A stretch of DNA of 39,896 nt from Bacteroidia bacterium (GCA_025057675.1 JANWVE010000004.1:1-39896); one strand, 5' to 3'. Numbered from the stretch's first letter, positions 7,030-16,977 are shown. The notes: generated from the sequence alone by a model not told the origin. Numbers and translations are program-made.

Positions 7030-9996
7030 CTATTCTTTGATAACTTTACGAGTAACTTGATGCTTGCCTGCTTGAATTTGCAAAATATACAACCCCTTAG
7101 CTAAATCACTAACATCTATACTTTTTTGAATAAATGTTTGTTTGCCGTGCATATCCTGGAACACTATTCCTCCCCTCATATCCACTAAACGAATTTGTAT
7201 GAGCTCTAAATTAGGTAATACCGCAGATATATTCAAGATATTTTGAGCAGGATTAGGATACACTTGGCAATTAAACTCGTCAGGCTTTGTCTGCATACCT
7301 TGAGTAGTAGTAGCATTTTCTAAGCTATCCACAGATAAACGGACTAAAAATACACCAGGCCCTGCAGAGCTACTTCCGAAACTCCCACCTTGTGTATTCC
7401 CACCAATGTAAATATCATTACCTAAAGTTGCTTGCATGGTTTTGATACTATCAGCACCTGTACCGCCCACTGCCGCTGCCCAAACAGGTCCGCCTGTGTT
7501 TCTGTTTATACGGGCGATAAAGCCATCCGTACCACCAGAACTCGTTAAACCTAAGTAACTAGAAGTCCCTGTAAAGGTGCCAGAGATATATACCTCACCC
7601 CTGCTTGTGTTTACACTTACGTTCCCAAGAGTTCCTGATGCAATTTTTTGTGTCCACACAGGTCCGCCCGTGTTTTTGTTAATTCTTGTCAGCATGATAC
7701 TTCCTGTGCTGTCTGACATAACATATACTTCATCGCCGTACTCTGCTATACTGTAACCTGAGTGATTAGGTATTTTCTGAGTCCACACGGGTCCGCCCGT
7801 GTTTTTGTTAATACGTGAAATTACGGTATGTCCTGAGCTATCTTTCACTGTGAATACGTCAGTGTTATCCATAGTAATAGCTTTGCTCTTTCCACCAGCA
7901 ATTCTTTGTGTCCAAACGGGACCTCCTGTATTTTTGTTAATTCTCTGTGTGATATGTACTCCTGAGCTATCTCCAACAAAGTACACATACTGGTCATCTG
8001 CTGTGATAGCTGTTATATCGCTTCCTGCTTTGTTAATTTTTTGCGTCCAAACAGGACCTCCTGTATTTCTATTGATACGTTGAATGCAGGCTGTGTCATT
8101 TTTTATGTAAGCAATATAAATAGACGTATCACTTGCAGCAATACTCCTTGCCTTATCATCACCTGAAGTGTTTATCTTACTTGTGATGTTTTCAAGACTG
8201 TATCCTAAGTTAATCCATCTTGCAGCGTTGGATACCCATGTATTGAGTCCTGTTTTGTGCTTTCTTTGAATAAAAACATCTGTACCACCTGAGCTATTAA
8301 GATTGAACGAACCAACGTTGATAGAACCTGTGTATGTACCTATCGCAAAAATTTCTCCGTAGCTGTCAATGCTAATAGCAGCTAATTCGTCATCTGCACT
8401 GCCTGTGGTGTAGCTATCTACGTACGGGAAGAGAAAATCTCCATACGATAAGATATACGCTGTAGGTAATGAAGGGCTCAGCTCATACAAACTAGAACTG
8501 ACATCAAAATCCACGTTTCCACTAAATAATCCTCCTGCTACTGCTTCGCCATAATTACTAACAAAAACAGTATTTAGTAAGTCATCAGAAGCACCTCCAA
8601 AGTGTATAGTCCTAATATAAGATGGGGTGCCGCCCACTTTAACCAAAAGCATATAACTATCGTATCCTCCAGAAGCATTGATTGATGCTGCTCCATATTG
8701 AAGCTGTACCTTAAAATGACCTCCTACTAAAATAGTATCGCTTGTTTTACCCCATATACCTAATGAAGTGATATGCTGCTCATCAGTACCATTAAGTTTT
8801 GCGTGATTTAAGTATACAAAATTTGAGCTGTACTGCACATAAAAAGCATCTACACTGCTGCTCGCACCTAAGTTTATTGTTGAAGTACTTGGATCTATGT
8901 CCATACTTCCAGAAGTGCTGTACGTTCCTGACAAGGTTATTCTGTTCCTCATGGAATTGATAATAATGTCTGTGGCAAGGTCATTACCATTAGACCCTAT
9001 GCTCTGCGGGCTACCAACAGATGAAACCCCCTCAGGAAGGGATGAAGTTGTAGTAACTCTAACTCTTCCCATCAAAATATCTTGATTACCGTAAGAGGTA
9101 ACAGTATAGCTACTGATACCTCCTTTGAAATTCCCACAATATACCAGAGTATCTTCGGTACTAGTACGGCTTTTATTGGCTACGGATATCTTGGTAATCT
9201 CAACGTGGTTACCTATAGCGGAGCCGTTGAGAGTAAAAGGGGTAAAAGAAGCGCTAGCAAGTCCGTTAGTGGTTATTGCAGTGATAAAACCTGAGTAAGT
9301 ATTTAAAGGACTTGTGCGGCTCGCCACGGAACCACTTGGGAGATGAAGGTCTACCGTGCCATTGAAACTACCAGCTATGAGCAAAGTAGGTACATTCCCT
9401 ATTCTTACGTATTTACAGTCATTTATGATGGTTTTTGTGCCAGAGATAGCAACTACTCTTTCTAAATATTGGCTGAGGTCCGCAGGGTTGTATGGGTTAA
9501 TACGCGCATAAAAACCTGATAGACTACCAGATTTAGGCGTAGTCAAGGTGTACGGCGCGGAAGATTTCAAATTCAAACAATTAAATGTACCCACAGCGTA
9601 TATATTACCTAACTCATCTAAGTCAATGCTCTTGATGATTACTGAGTCTGTTGCCAAAGGAAGTGAGGACTCCAAAGATATACTCCATAAGTACTTACCG
9701 CTCGGGGAGTACATAGCGATAAAGGATTGAGTTGATGCTACGGACAAGAGGGAGAAGGTTGTGGTCAAAGGTTTAGATAAATCTAATGCGATACTGCCTT
9801 TGTAAGTACCTGCAACAATGAAGTTACCACTGTTCTTATCTTGAACAATCTTGGCAACTTCAGATCTACCGAAAATTCCTGATGTATTCAGGGCGCTAGC
9901 AAAGTAGAACTCATCCAGCGCTTGTGTGAATGCAAATCTTGTACTAAGTGTGCATGCTACTGCTAACAAGCAGAGTGAAACAAGGTTTTTATTCAT
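7030..9996 (-). CDS. Large T9SS-sorted surface protein with beta-propeller-like repeats
   Basis: About 988 aa from the ATG at 9996, which begins a good signal peptide (MNKNLVSLCLLAVACTLS); an in-frame GTG four codons earlier is a weaker start. The body consists of repeats of about 40-50 residues of the SBBP/PQQ-like type (for example IFAIGTYTGSINVG, AGGLFSGNVDFD, YISGTFTGTSSY). Five copies of R-I-N-(K/R)-N-TGGPVW, four continuing TQ(K/R)I, lie in the C-terminal third. The last 80 residues form a T9SS sorting domain with VYPNPAQNILNIS, VDMRGGIVFQD and LAKGLYILQIQAG. Likely exported and anchored or released at the cell surface; ligand unknown. Followed by its own terminator. Confidence 0.88.
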   Translation of the reverse strand: MNKNLVSLCLLAVACTLSTRFAFTQALDEFYFASALNTSGIFGRSEVAKIVQDKNSGNFIVAGTYKGSIALDLSKPLTTTFSLLSVASTQSFIAMYSPSGKYLWSISLESSLPLATDSVIIKSIDLDELGNIYAVGTFNCLNLKSSAPYTLTTPKSGSLSGFYARINPYNPADLSQYLERVVAISGTKTIINDCKYVRIGNVPTLLIAGSFNGTVDLHLPSGSVASRTSPLNTYSGFITAITTNGLASASFTPFTLNGSAIGNHVEITKISVANKSRTSTEDTLVYCGNFKGGISSYTVTSYGNQDILMGRVRVTTTSSLPEGVSSVGSPQSIGSNGNDLATDIIINSMRNRITLSGTYSTSGSMDIDPSTSTINLGASSSVDAFYVQYSSNFVYLNHAKLNGTDEQHITSLGIWGKTSDTILVGGHFKVQLQYGAASINASGGYDSYMLLVKVGGTPSYIRTIHFGGASDDLLNTVFVSNYGEAVAGGLFSGNVDFDVSSSLYELSPSLPTAYILSYGDFLFPYVDSYTTGSADDELAAISIDSYGEIFAIGTYTGSINVGSFNLNSSGGTDVFIQRKHKTGLNTWVSNAARWINLGYSLENITSKINTSGDDKARSIAASDTSIYIAYIKNDTACIQRINRNTGGPVWTQKINKAGSDITAITADDQYVYFVGDSSGVHITQRINKNTGGPVWTQRIAGGKSKAITMDNTDVFTVKDSSGHTVISRINKNTGGPVWTQKIPNHSGYSIAEYGDEVYVMSDSTGSIMLTRINKNTGGPVWTQKIASGTLGNVSVNTSRGEVYISGTFTGTSSYLGLTSSGGTDGFIARINRNTGGPVWAAAVGGTGADSIKTMQATLGNDIYIGGNTQGGSFGSSSAGPGVFLVRLSVDSLENATTTQGMQTKPDEFNCQVYPNPAQNILNISAVLPNLELIQIRLVDMRGGIVFQDMHGKQTFIQKSIDVSDLAKGLYILQIQAGKHQVTRKVIKE

Positions 9997-10122
9997 AATT
10001 GAAGCCACTTAACGAGTAAACATACGTAAAGTTGCAAGGTTCGAGCTTGACTAATGGATAAAATTTTTGAATAACGTTCATCAGATTTTAATTTTATTTT
10101 ACGGAAGTTTTTAAAGATTGAA

Positions 10123-10691
10123 TTTTTTGGGCGTGTCCTTGCCCATGTCTCGCTGCGCTCGTGTGGGCAAGGTCGGCGTGCTACGGGCTAACGGTGCTGC
10201 GCCCCACCCGCCCACCCCCTGGGCAAGAGTGAAAGCGTGGGCGTGGGGCTTCGCACCAAGCCTGACGGCTTGCCCTCCGCATGCCTCACGCAGCAGCGAG
10301 CAGACTAATTCCATTTACACAAAATGTAATCTTGTAAGTACTTGAAAGTGAACACTAAACAAGGTTAAAATATATTTTTACCTTGTAAGTAATTGAAAAT
10401 CAATTCAAAATAAGGTAAAACTTGAATGTTCGGGGTTAAATGAATACTAAACAAGATAAAACGGACGCAGTTAAACAAGATAAAAAAATTTAACTTTGTA
10501 ATTATTTGATAATCAAGGTCAAATAAGGTAAAACAAAAGTGTGTATAAAAATCATGTAAAACATCTAAGAGCAGCTTGCGTGAGGGATACGGAGCATGCC
10601 GTTAGGCAGTGCGGAGCATTAGCGTAGCACCGAAGCGCACGCGTAGTGCGTAGTAGCCCGACCCGAGTGTTAGCGAGGGGCACGCCCAAAA
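10123..10691 (-). repeat. Long composite palindromic repeat, copy R3 (reverse)
   Basis: Terminal GGGCGTGTCC at 10129 and GGGGCACGCCC ending 10687. Left hairpin 1 stem CCTTGCCCA / TGGGCAAGG (10137-10172). Left hairpin 2 CAAGCC-TGAC-GGCTTG. Right hairpin 2 TGCC-GTTA-GGCA. The core (about 10320-10560) reads in the opposite sense to R1 (TTAACTTTGTAA ... TTGATAATCAA ... AAGGTAAAAC). It lies between divergent genes. Confidence 0.92.
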
Positions 10692-10733
10692 TAAAAAACT
10701 CATCATACACGCATAAACTCTGTTTCTTTTTTG

Positions 10734-10741
10734 TACTTTTG
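10734..10741 (+). promoter_or_regulatory. -7 box of recG
   Basis: TACTTTTG, 7 nt before the ATG at 10749. This excludes the in-frame TTG at 10731 as the start because that codon would lie upstream of the promoter box. No good -33 box. Confidence 0.5.
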
Positions 10742-10748
10742 TCTAAAA

Positions 10749-12881
10749 ATGAGTGAAAAAGATATTCTACAAACCGAAATTACATACCTCAAAGGAGTAG
10801 GACCTAACCGCGCTAAACTATTACAACAAGAACTCAATATACATACTTACCAAGATTTATTAGAGCTATATCCCCGCCGTTACATAGATAGAACTCACAA
10901 TGTCAAAATAAAAGATATACAAGAAGAAGGTAGAAATGTAGTTGTCATTGGTAAAGTGGTTCATACGGAAATGATAGATAGCGGAAGAAAAAAACGCTTT
11001 GTTACTTATTTAGATGATGGTACAGGTGTAGCAGAATTAGTATGGTTTCAAGGTCTTAAATGGATAGAAAAATACTTTACCTTAGGCGAGGAAGTAGCTG
11101 CATTCGGTAAGCCAAGTATTTACGGTAATCGTTTGACATTTACCCACCCCGATATAGATAAACTCAGCGGAAATGAAGACGCCGATATACCTAAAATTTT
11201 ACCTGTCTATCCCAGCACAGAAAAACTTCGTGCCGCAGGTTTAGACCCTCGCGGCATCCGCAGACTAACTTATCATTTACTTCTCCAACTACATCAACAA
11301 AAATACACCTTTTTTGAAACCTTATCCGATCACATCATACAAGAAAAAAACTTGATGGCTAAACATCAAGCTATGTACAAAATCCACTTTCCGCGCACTT
11401 TTGAGGAACTTAATCAAGCTAAATATCGCCTAAAATTTGAAGAATTCTTTTATTTTCAACTACAATTAGCTATTAAACAAGGAATTAACAAACAAACTCA
11501 CAAAGGTTTCAAAATACCTCCACAAAGTCATCTTTTTGTAGAATATACTTCTAAACATCTACCTTTTGAACTTACCCAAGCACAAAAACGCGTATTACAG
11601 GAAATTGAACAAGATCTTAGCTCGGGTATCCAAATGAACCGATTAGTGCAAGGTGATGTAGGAAGTGGTAAAACTATGGTTGCTTTTTTATCCATGCTTA
11701 ATGTGATTAGTGCGGGCTATCAATGTACCATGATGACTCCCACAGAAATTTTAGCTGAACAGCATTTCAAAAATATCTCTAATTATGCTCAAAAAATAGG
11801 AATTAACGTAGCGCTGCTCACAGGTTCAACCAAAAAAAAGCAAAGGTCGCAGCTGCTGCAAGCCCTTAAATTAAACATGATACATATTCTCATTGGCACG
11901 CATGCACTATTAGAAGATGATGTTCAATTTTACAAATTAGGTTTAGCCGTGATTGATGAGCAGCATCGTTTTGGGGTCATGCAAAGAGCAAGGTTATGGC
12001 AAAAAAACAATTCAGAGAACACAACGCCCGAACTCTATCCGCATGTATTAGTAATGACAGCTACGCCTATACCTCGCAGTTTAGCTTTAACCTTGTACGG
12101 CGATTTAGATGCTTCTATCATAGATGAGTTACCTAAGAATCGCAAACCTATTAAAACGGCTATACGTACCGAAAAAGATAGAGCTAGAATTTATGAATTT
12201 ATTCGCCAGCAAATTAAAGAAGGGCGCCAAGTTTATTTTGTCTATCCTTTGGTAGAACAATCCGAGAAGTTAGATTTACAAGCGGTAACTGAAGGTTACT
12301 CACAAATACAAGCCTTATTTCCTGAATATAAGGTAGGACTATTGCACGGTAAAATGCATCCTGCTGAGAAAGATGACGTAATGACTAAATTTAAGCTCAA
12401 TGTTTTTCAGATATTAGTGGCTACTACGGTTATTGAGGTAGGAGTAGATGTGCCTAATGCATCTATTATGGTTATAGAGCATGCGGAGCGTTTTGGATTA
12501 GCGCAGTTACATCAATTGCGAGGGCGCGTAGGTAGGGGCGAATATCAGTCCTATTGTATTTTGATGACGGATTATCAACTTTCTGCGGAGGGAAAGAAAC
12601 GCTTGCAAACTATGGTAGAAACGAATGATGGGTTCAAAATTTCTGATGTAGATTTAGAGATGCGAGGTCCTGGAGAGATATTTGGCACGCGTCAGAGTGG
12701 TTTGCCCGACTTTAAGATTGCTAATATCGCCCAAGATGCTTCTATTTTGCAGGAGGCTCGTAAAATGGCTTTCAAAATTGTGGAGAATGACCCTCATTTG
12801 AGGATGCCTGAACATGCGGTTTTACTTGAAAATTATCGTAAGATGGTGTCTGAAAAATCGGAGATTAGCCGAGTAGGTTGA
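10749..12881 (+). CDS. recG: ATP-dependent DNA helicase RecG
   Basis: A 710-aa superfamily 2 helicase that regresses stalled forks and unwinds branched DNA such as D-loops and four-way junctions. Seen: an N-terminal wedge/OB region ([28 protein letters not shown]), Walker A GDVGSGKT near residue 302, the DEQH box ([17 protein letters not shown]) near 402, [25 protein letters not shown], then motifs V-VI ([26 protein letters not shown]) and the C-terminal RecG tail ([21 protein letters not shown]). Length is typical. The ATG at 10749 is preferred over an in-frame TTG at 10731 because a -7 box lies between them. Repeats R3 and R4 flank the gene tightly. Confidence 0.97.
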   Translation: MSEKDILQTEITYLKGVGPNRAKLLQQELNIHTYQDLLELYPRRYIDRTHNVKIKDIQEEGRNVVVIGKVVHTEMIDSGRKKRFVTYLDDGTGVAELVWFQGLKWIEKYFTLGEEVAAFGKPSIYGNRLTFTHPDIDKLSGNEDADIPKILPVYPSTEKLRAAGLDPRGIRRLTYHLLLQLHQQKYTFFETLSDHIIQEKNLMAKHQAMYKIHFPRTFEELNQAKYRLKFEEFFYFQLQLAIKQGINKQTHKGFKIPPQSHLFVEYTSKHLPFELTQAQKRVLQEIEQDLSSGIQMNRLVQGDVGSGKTMVAFLSMLNVISAGYQCTMMTPTEILAEQHFKNISNYAQKIGINVALLTGSTKKKQRSQLLQALKLNMIHILIGTHALLEDDVQFYKLGLAVIDEQHRFGVMQRARLWQKNNSENTTPELYPHVLVMTATPIPRSLALTLYGDLDASIIDELPKNRKPIKTAIRTEKDRARIYEFIRQQIKEGRQVYFVYPLVEQSEKLDLQAVTEGYSQIQALFPEYKVGLLHGKMHPAEKDDVMTKFKLNVFQILVATTVIEVGVDVPNASIMVIEHAERFGLAQLHQLRGRVGRGEYQSYCILMTDYQLSAEGKKRLQTMVETNDGFKISDVDLEMRGPGEIFGTRQSGLPDFKIANIAQDASILQEARKMAFKIVENDPHLRMPEHAVLLENYRKMVSEKSEISRVG

Positions 12882-12917
12882 TATTTTGATGGTGTAGTAT
12901 TGTTTTTTGATGGTTTT

Positions 12918-13435
12918 ATTTTGGGCGTGTCCCTCGCTTGCGCTCGGGTCGGCGTGCTACGGGCTAACGGTGCTACGCCCCACCCCCTGGGCAAGAGAAT
13001 GAGAGTTGTGCAGAGGGCTTCGCACCGTGCTGACGCACGCCCTCCGCATGCCTCACGCACGCTGCTGTCAGACTAAATCCTCTCATACAAAATCTAACCT
13101 TGTAAGTATCTGAAAATGAACATACCAACAAGGTAAAACTTAATTTTAATCTCGTAAATCCTTGAAAATAAGCATCAAACAAAGTAAAGCTTTGGCATCA
13201 TAAGGTTAAAAGATCATCAAAAGTTGATGTATTCAAAGCTTAACCTTGTAAGTATTTGATAATCAACATCAAACAAGGTAAAGCAAGAGTATGCGTAAAA
13301 CAAGGTAAAACATCCAAAAGCAGCTGCGTGAGGCATGCGGAGGGTGCGTCAGCAGTGCGAAGCGCAGCGTAGCACCGAAGCGATAGCGCAGCCCGTAGCA
13401 CGCCGACCCGAGCGCAGCGAGGGACACGCCCAAAA
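12918..13435 (-). repeat. Long composite palindromic repeat, copy R4 (reverse)
   Basis: Opens TTTTGGGCGTGTCCC about 37 nt after the recG stop and closes GGACACGCCCAAAA. Left hairpin 2 CGTGC-TGAC-GCACG (13026-13039); right hairpin 2 TGC-GTCA-GCA. A textbook core unit in reverse sense lies at 13240-13285 (TTAACCTTGTAAGTA, TTGATAATCAA, AACAAGGTAAAG). The copy is followed by GTAAA, like R6, R8 and R9. Confidence 0.92.
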
Positions 13436-13477
13436 GTAAATTCTCAAATCATTTATCTACTCTCAACCAAAATAGGA

Positions 13478-14212
13478 CTAATGTCCTTTTTTGCGACAAA
13501 TGAAATAAATATCTTTATCACAAAGTAAATAATCCTGATAATCAAGTAGCAACCACTTTTGATTGTGCAACTGATACGGTAAATATCCAACCTCGCTAAG
13601 CAAGCGATACAAAATATCTTTTGAAGAACTTTGTATCTCAACTTGAAGTATAGGCAAATGCTTTTTAATTATACTCATAAAATTTTCGAAAATAATACCC
13701 TCGTAACCTTCTACATCACATTTGACAAAATCTAAACGAGGTAAGCCTTGAAACAATTCATTTGGAATTTTCATTTCCACTTGGTACGAGTAACGAGAGG
13801 GCAGCTGATTATGACTAACTACTTTGGTCAAACCATGCCTAAAAACACCATTAACGACAGGCGTTTCCATTAAGATAGAAGTGTTTTGGGCGCCCAAAGC
13901 ATAAGGGACATGTGTAAAGTTTGAAAAAGGGCAGTTAGAACGAAGAACCTCTGCAAAAAGAGGTACAGGTTCTACTGCCCACACTTTACCTTGATAAGCG
14001 TGTTTGCACAAAAAATAGCTGTAATAGCCGAGATTAGCACCAATGTCTATGCAATAAAAATCAGGTTTGATAAAATATTGTAGAAAATGCAGTTCAGGGT
14101 ATTTATCTTTATACTGACCTTTTTCTATGCGTTTGAGGTATATTTTACTGATTAGTTTAAGATAATTTTTAGGTCCGAGTGTTCTGAATAAAACTTTTCT
14201 GACTAAGCTCAT
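13478..14212 (-). CDS. FkbM-family SAM-dependent methyltransferase
   Basis: A 244-aa enzyme with the class I SAM-binding fold. Motif I is CIDIGANLGYYSYFLC (residues 54-69), motif II is VEPVP (80-84) at the end of beta-2, and the FkbM signature DFVKCDVEGYEGI lies at 161-173. FkbM-type enzymes usually O-methylate sugars or secondary metabolites, often in polysaccharide assembly; the substrate here is unknown. It overlaps the upstream patatin-like gene by 4 nt (ATGA), so the two are probably translated from one mRNA. No glycosyltransferases are adjacent. Confidence 0.88.
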   Translation of the reverse strand: MSLVRKVLFRTLGPKNYLKLISKIYLKRIEKGQYKDKYPELHFLQYFIKPDFYCIDIGANLGYYSYFLCKHAYQGKVWAVEPVPLFAEVLRSNCPFSNFTHVPYALGAQNTSILMETPVVNGVFRHGLTKVVSHNQLPSRYSYQVEMKIPNELFQGLPRLDFVKCDVEGYEGIIFENFMSIIKKHLPILQVEIQSSSKDILYRLLSEVGYLPYQLHNQKWLLLDYQDYLLCDKDIYFICRKKGH

Positions 14213-15225
14213 AAAAACATTTCTTTGATATCACAAGAACTCTCTACGCCAATTTTATCATAATTTTTTTCTAACCACTCATCGGCATGCTTTCTTCCTT
14301 CCTTAAATAAAAACTTGATAAAATCCCAGTCGGTATTGAGTTTGGAGGATACTTTAAAGTTTGCCATCATATTTTCAGGGTTAATGGTATGTATGCGTAT
14401 ATCGCGCGCTTTAATACCTTCCACTTGTATACCTTTTTGGAGTAGTTGCTTCATTAAGTACACTAGTCGCATTTCATGCATTAAGGAAGCATTGAAGGAG
14501 AGTTCATTTACTCTATCTCGTATTTCATCAGCACGGTTAGGCAGGTGGTGAATATGTACAGGATTGATTTGTACGATTAAAATATCGTCGATAGGGCAGT
14601 TTTCAATCAAAGGAAATATCGGCGGATTGCCCATGTAGCCGCCATCCCAGTAATAATCTCCATCAATTTCCACGGTTTTGAACAAAAAAGGCAAGCAAGC
14701 GGACGCTAATACCGCATCTACCGATATTTCATGAAGGTGAAAAACCTTTGCTCTACATTTTTTTACGTTTGTGGCACATAAAAAAAGTTTAGTTTTAGTA
14801 CAACTGCGGAGCTTTTTGAAATCTACTATGGAGAGCAAAACATCTCTTAAAGGGTTGTTGTTCATAGGGTTAAACTGTGTGGGCGAGAGCATTAAAGTCA
14901 TAACATCGAACATAAAGTATCCCCAAGAGGTATCCATGTTTCCAAAGTCATATTCTTTATCAAACCAGGAGGGTTGTAGTAAAGAAAAGTAACTATAATC
15001 TGATACTTTTTTCCAAAATTCGTACAAGAGTTCACGGGCTTTATCTCGTCCTCCGATGTGCAAACCGTACGCGGTTACAGTAGCATTCATAGCGCCTGCG
15101 CTTGTGCCACAAAGAGCTTCTATTTTAATACGTTCATCTTCTAAAATTCTGTCTATCACCCCCCAAGTGAAAGCACCATGCGAACCCCCACCCTGTAAAG
15201 CTAATTCTAATAATTTCACTTCCAT
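14209..15225 (-). CDS. Patatin-like phospholipase
   Basis: A 338-aa cytosolic-type acyl hydrolase. It has an oxyanion-hole loop QGGGSHGAF (11-19), nucleophile elbow GTSAG (40-44, Ser42) and catalytic Asp in WDGG (D194), the Ser-Asp dyad of patatins. ACLPFLF before the Asp is also typical. No signal peptide or outer-membrane barrel is seen, unlike the secreted PlpD/ExoU types. Start chosen at the MEVKLLE methionine because five extra upstream codons (from 15240) would overlap the -7 box TATTATTG. It overlaps the FkbM gene by 4 nt. Substrate is likely a phospholipid, by family only. Confidence 0.9.
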   Translation of the reverse strand: MEVKLLELALQGGGSHGAFTWGVIDRILEDERIKIEALCGTSAGAMNATVTAYGLHIGGRDKARELLYEFWKKVSDYSYFSLLQPSWFDKEYDFGNMDTSWGYFMFDVMTLMLSPTQFNPMNNNPLRDVLLSIVDFKKLRSCTKTKLFLCATNVKKCRAKVFHLHEISVDAVLASACLPFLFKTVEIDGDYYWDGGYMGNPPIFPLIENCPIDDILIVQINPVHIHHLPNRADEIRDRVNELSFNASLMHEMRLVYLMKQLLQKGIQVEGIKARDIRIHTINPENMMANFKVSSKLNTDWDFIKFLFKEGRKHADEWLEKNYDKIGVESSCDIKEMFL

Positions 15226-15229
15226 GCTA

Positions 15230-15237
15230 CAATAATA
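15230..15237 (-). promoter_or_regulatory. -7-like box of the patatin gene
   Basis: TATTATTG on the minus strand, one mismatch to TAnnTTTG, 4 nt before the ATG at 15225. No clear -33 box. Confidence 0.35.
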
Positions 15238-15253
15238 CAATGTTTGTTTTTAA

Positions 15254-15285
15254 TTTGAAAATCATTCTCAGGTTTAGTATTTTTG
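15254..15285 (+). promoter_or_regulatory. Bacteroidota-type promoter of the small membrane protein gene
   Basis: TTTG (15254-15257), 20-nt spacer, TATTTTTG (15278-15285). The start codon at 15291 lies only 5 nt after the -7 box, which suggests a leaderless transcript. Confidence 0.65.
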
Positions 15286-15290
15286 TGTTA

Positions 15291-15779
15291 ATGATAGATG
15301 AAGCCTCTAAAATATTAGAAGAGCATTTGCGAAAAATAGCCCAGTCCCAGCAGAGCTGCAGTATGGACTGCCCATTAGAAGAGAAAATCTTAGTATTTGA
15401 AAAATATAAAGAACTTTTTACCTCAGGTAAAGCCATGGTAGGAATACGCCCTGAAAAATTTACTTGGGAAGAAGTGAAAACGTATTCACCTAAGCAGCCG
15501 CGCTATTTTGCCATAATTTTGTTTGTATGCACTATTATTCTGTTTTTTACTCCTATTTGGTACGTTGGTTGGGTAACGTTAAGTATGTGTATATACGTTA
15601 CTCGCTACGCATACAAAGCGTTTATCAATAATGTTAAAAATGCGATTACCAAGGATTACTGTCCATTTGAAAAATGGTACGACGAAAAAAAATTTGCTAT
15701 TCTCATAGAAAATAAACGTTTTATTGCATATCCTGCAAATTGGGTACATGCTCTATATCAATATATGAGGGGTGAGTAA
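15291..15779 (+). CDS. Small membrane protein of unknown function, two TM helices
   Basis: A 162-aa protein from the ATG at 15291. It has an N-terminal soluble helix with Cys23/Cys27 (SCSMDCPLEEK), then two membrane helices at about 72-89 (FAIILFVCTIILFFTP) and 91-108, and a soluble tail with conserved-looking WYDEKKFAILIENKRFIAYP. An upstream in-frame ATG at 15240 is rejected because it precedes the promoter. A terminator follows. I do not recognise the family. Confidence 0.7.
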   Translation: MIDEASKILEEHLRKIAQSQQSCSMDCPLEEKILVFEKYKELFTSGKAMVGIRPEKFTWEEVKTYSPKQPRYFAIILFVCTIILFFTPIWYVGWVTLSMCIYVTRYAYKAFINNVKNAITKDYCPFEKWYDEKKFAILIENKRFIAYPANWVHALYQYMRGE

Positions 15780-15800
15780 CTTGGGTTATACTTCGGATAT

Positions 15801-15841
15801 CAACTATACAACGTGCTTAAAGCGGGTACATAGTTGTTTTT
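15801..15841 (+). terminator. Rho-independent terminator after the membrane protein gene
   Basis: Stem CAACTAT (15801-15807)/ATAGTTG (15830-15836), extended by an interrupted inner stem around GCTTAAAGC, followed by TTTTT. Confidence 0.7.
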
Positions 15842-15854
15842 AGAATAAGGTTTA

Positions 15855-15917
15855 TTTTTGGGCATGTCCTTGCTTGCATGGGCGCAGCGAAACGCAAGCA
15901 AGGATACACCTAAAAAT
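15855..15917. repeat. Short (mini) form of the repeat family, copy m2
   Basis: TTTTTGGGCATGTCC ... GGATACACCTAAAAA palindrome. The hairpin 1 stem CCTTGCTTGC (15868-15877)/GCAAGCAAGG (15894-15903) is perfect, although its sequence differs from every other copy. The loop ATGGGCGCAGCGAAAC is the reverse complement of the loop in R7, with one change. No core is present. Confidence 0.85.
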
Positions 15918-15996
15918 GAGATTATTCTTTAGGCTTGATATATCATATAATTGAAATCACTACCCAGCACAAATGTGAGTATATTAAAAATAATTC

Positions 15997-16027
15997 TTGA
16001 CAGGAATATAAAATGCAACTATATTTG
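15997..16027 (+). promoter_or_regulatory. Promoter of the tRNA Gly-Leu-Gly cluster
   Basis: TTGA (15997-16000), exactly 19-nt spacer, TATATTTG (16020-16027); tRNA-Gly starts 12 nt further on. Matches the Bacteroidota primary sigma factor consensus. Confidence 0.75.
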
Positions 16028-16039
16028 CAGTCTATTTGT

Positions 16040-16112
16040 GCAGAAGTAGCTCAGTTGGTAGAGCATCACCTTGCCAAGGTGAATGTCGCGGGTTCGAATC
16101 CCGTCTTCTGCT
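16040..16112 (+). tRNA. tRNA-Gly (GCC)
   Basis: Acceptor stem GCAGAAG / CTTCTGC, D-arm GCTC..GAGC, anticodon loop TTGCCAA with GCC, T-arm GCGGG-TTCGAAT-CCCGT. CCA is not encoded. First of a three-tRNA cluster. Confidence 0.96.
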
Positions 16113-16138
16113 CTACTCTACCCTGATATACACATTTA

Positions 16139-16224
16139 GCCGTGGTGGCGGAATAGGTAGACGCGCAGGACTTAAAATCCTGTCTGTAGAAATACGGGTG
16201 CGGGTTCGATTCCCGCCTACGGCA
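16139..16224 (+). tRNA. tRNA-Leu (TAA)
   Basis: 86 nt with acceptor GCCGTGG / CCTACGGC, anticodon stem GCAGGA/TCCTGT around CTTAAAA (anticodon TAA), the long variable arm of class II tRNAs, and T-arm GCGGG-TTCGATT-CCCGC. Confidence 0.96.
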
Positions 16225-16229
16225 CGCAA

Positions 16230-16302
16230 GCGGAAGTAGCTCAGTTGGTAGAGCATCACCTTGCCAAGGTGAATGTCGCGGGTTCAAGTCCCGTCTTCCG
16301 CT
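16230..16302 (+). tRNA. tRNA-Gly (GCC), second copy
   Basis: Nearly identical to the first tRNA-Gly. The acceptor stem changes as pairs (GCGGAAG / CTTCCGC) and the T-loop is TTCAAGT. It lies 5 nt after tRNA-Leu, so the cluster is probably one transcript. Confidence 0.95.
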
Positions 16303-16977
16303 CTACTGAATATTCGATCGCGTTGCATCTCAAAACTAAGCAGGACCACGATTTGTGTGAAAAACACGCTACGTGCTAACTAGCAGTCTAACAGCAATAT
16401 AATTATATGTAATAAGCTTAAAGAACTAACCACTAATCTGCAAAAAGTTCTGGATAATTCTAATTAAATGCAACTTTGCTTGTTCTACACAAATCGTATG
16501 TTTGCATAATGTTTTGCATAATGTACTAATCAAAAATTTTGACAAGCTTTTGATTTGTATTACTTCTAACAAGTAGAATTTTATGTCAATCCTCAGAAAT
16601 GTGTAATTTTATCTCTATATCCCGATGAACAAAAAATGCAGTTATTGTTACCTACCCATATAGTTTTCAAGTTATTGCCAAAAAAATGACACGCTTACAG
16701 ATTTTAACTTGTTCAACGGTAACACTTATTTTTGTATGTTTATCGCTGATAGTAATAGCAGCAAAAAAGGGAGTTTATTGCCAATCATGGTCAATCAAGG
16801 AACAACAATATTTAATACTTTAATCTTGAACTAAACTAAGTAATAATAGCGGCAAATTTTTATGGCAAAGAAATACTTCTTTTAGACTTGACTACGGTTT
16901 AGTACAAGGTACAACCCTACTATATTAAGTCTATCTTTTCGGTATGCGAATGGCAATTCACCAAAGTTAAGTTTTAA
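16303..16977. other. 675-bp stretch with no recognised gene
   Basis: AT-rich, with stops in all frames and no convincing protein or RNA gene. Seen: an 11-bp inverted repeat ACGATTTGTGT (16348-16358) / ACACAAATCGT (16487-16497), and a tandem TTGCATAATGT pair near 16503-16524. I looked for 5S rRNA, SRP RNA and tmRNA signatures and found none. Confidence 0.5.

Noticed and set aside
7799-9730. Plus-strand frames of 60-94 codons within the large T9SS gene
   Set aside because: They are antisense shadows of a clearly coding, repeat-rich gene, with no independent signals.
16303-16450. Possible 5S rRNA, SRP RNA or tmRNA after the tRNA cluster
   Set aside because: None of the conserved cores (for example the SRP GGAAG/AGCAG asymmetric loop or tmRNA 3' T-arm) could be found.
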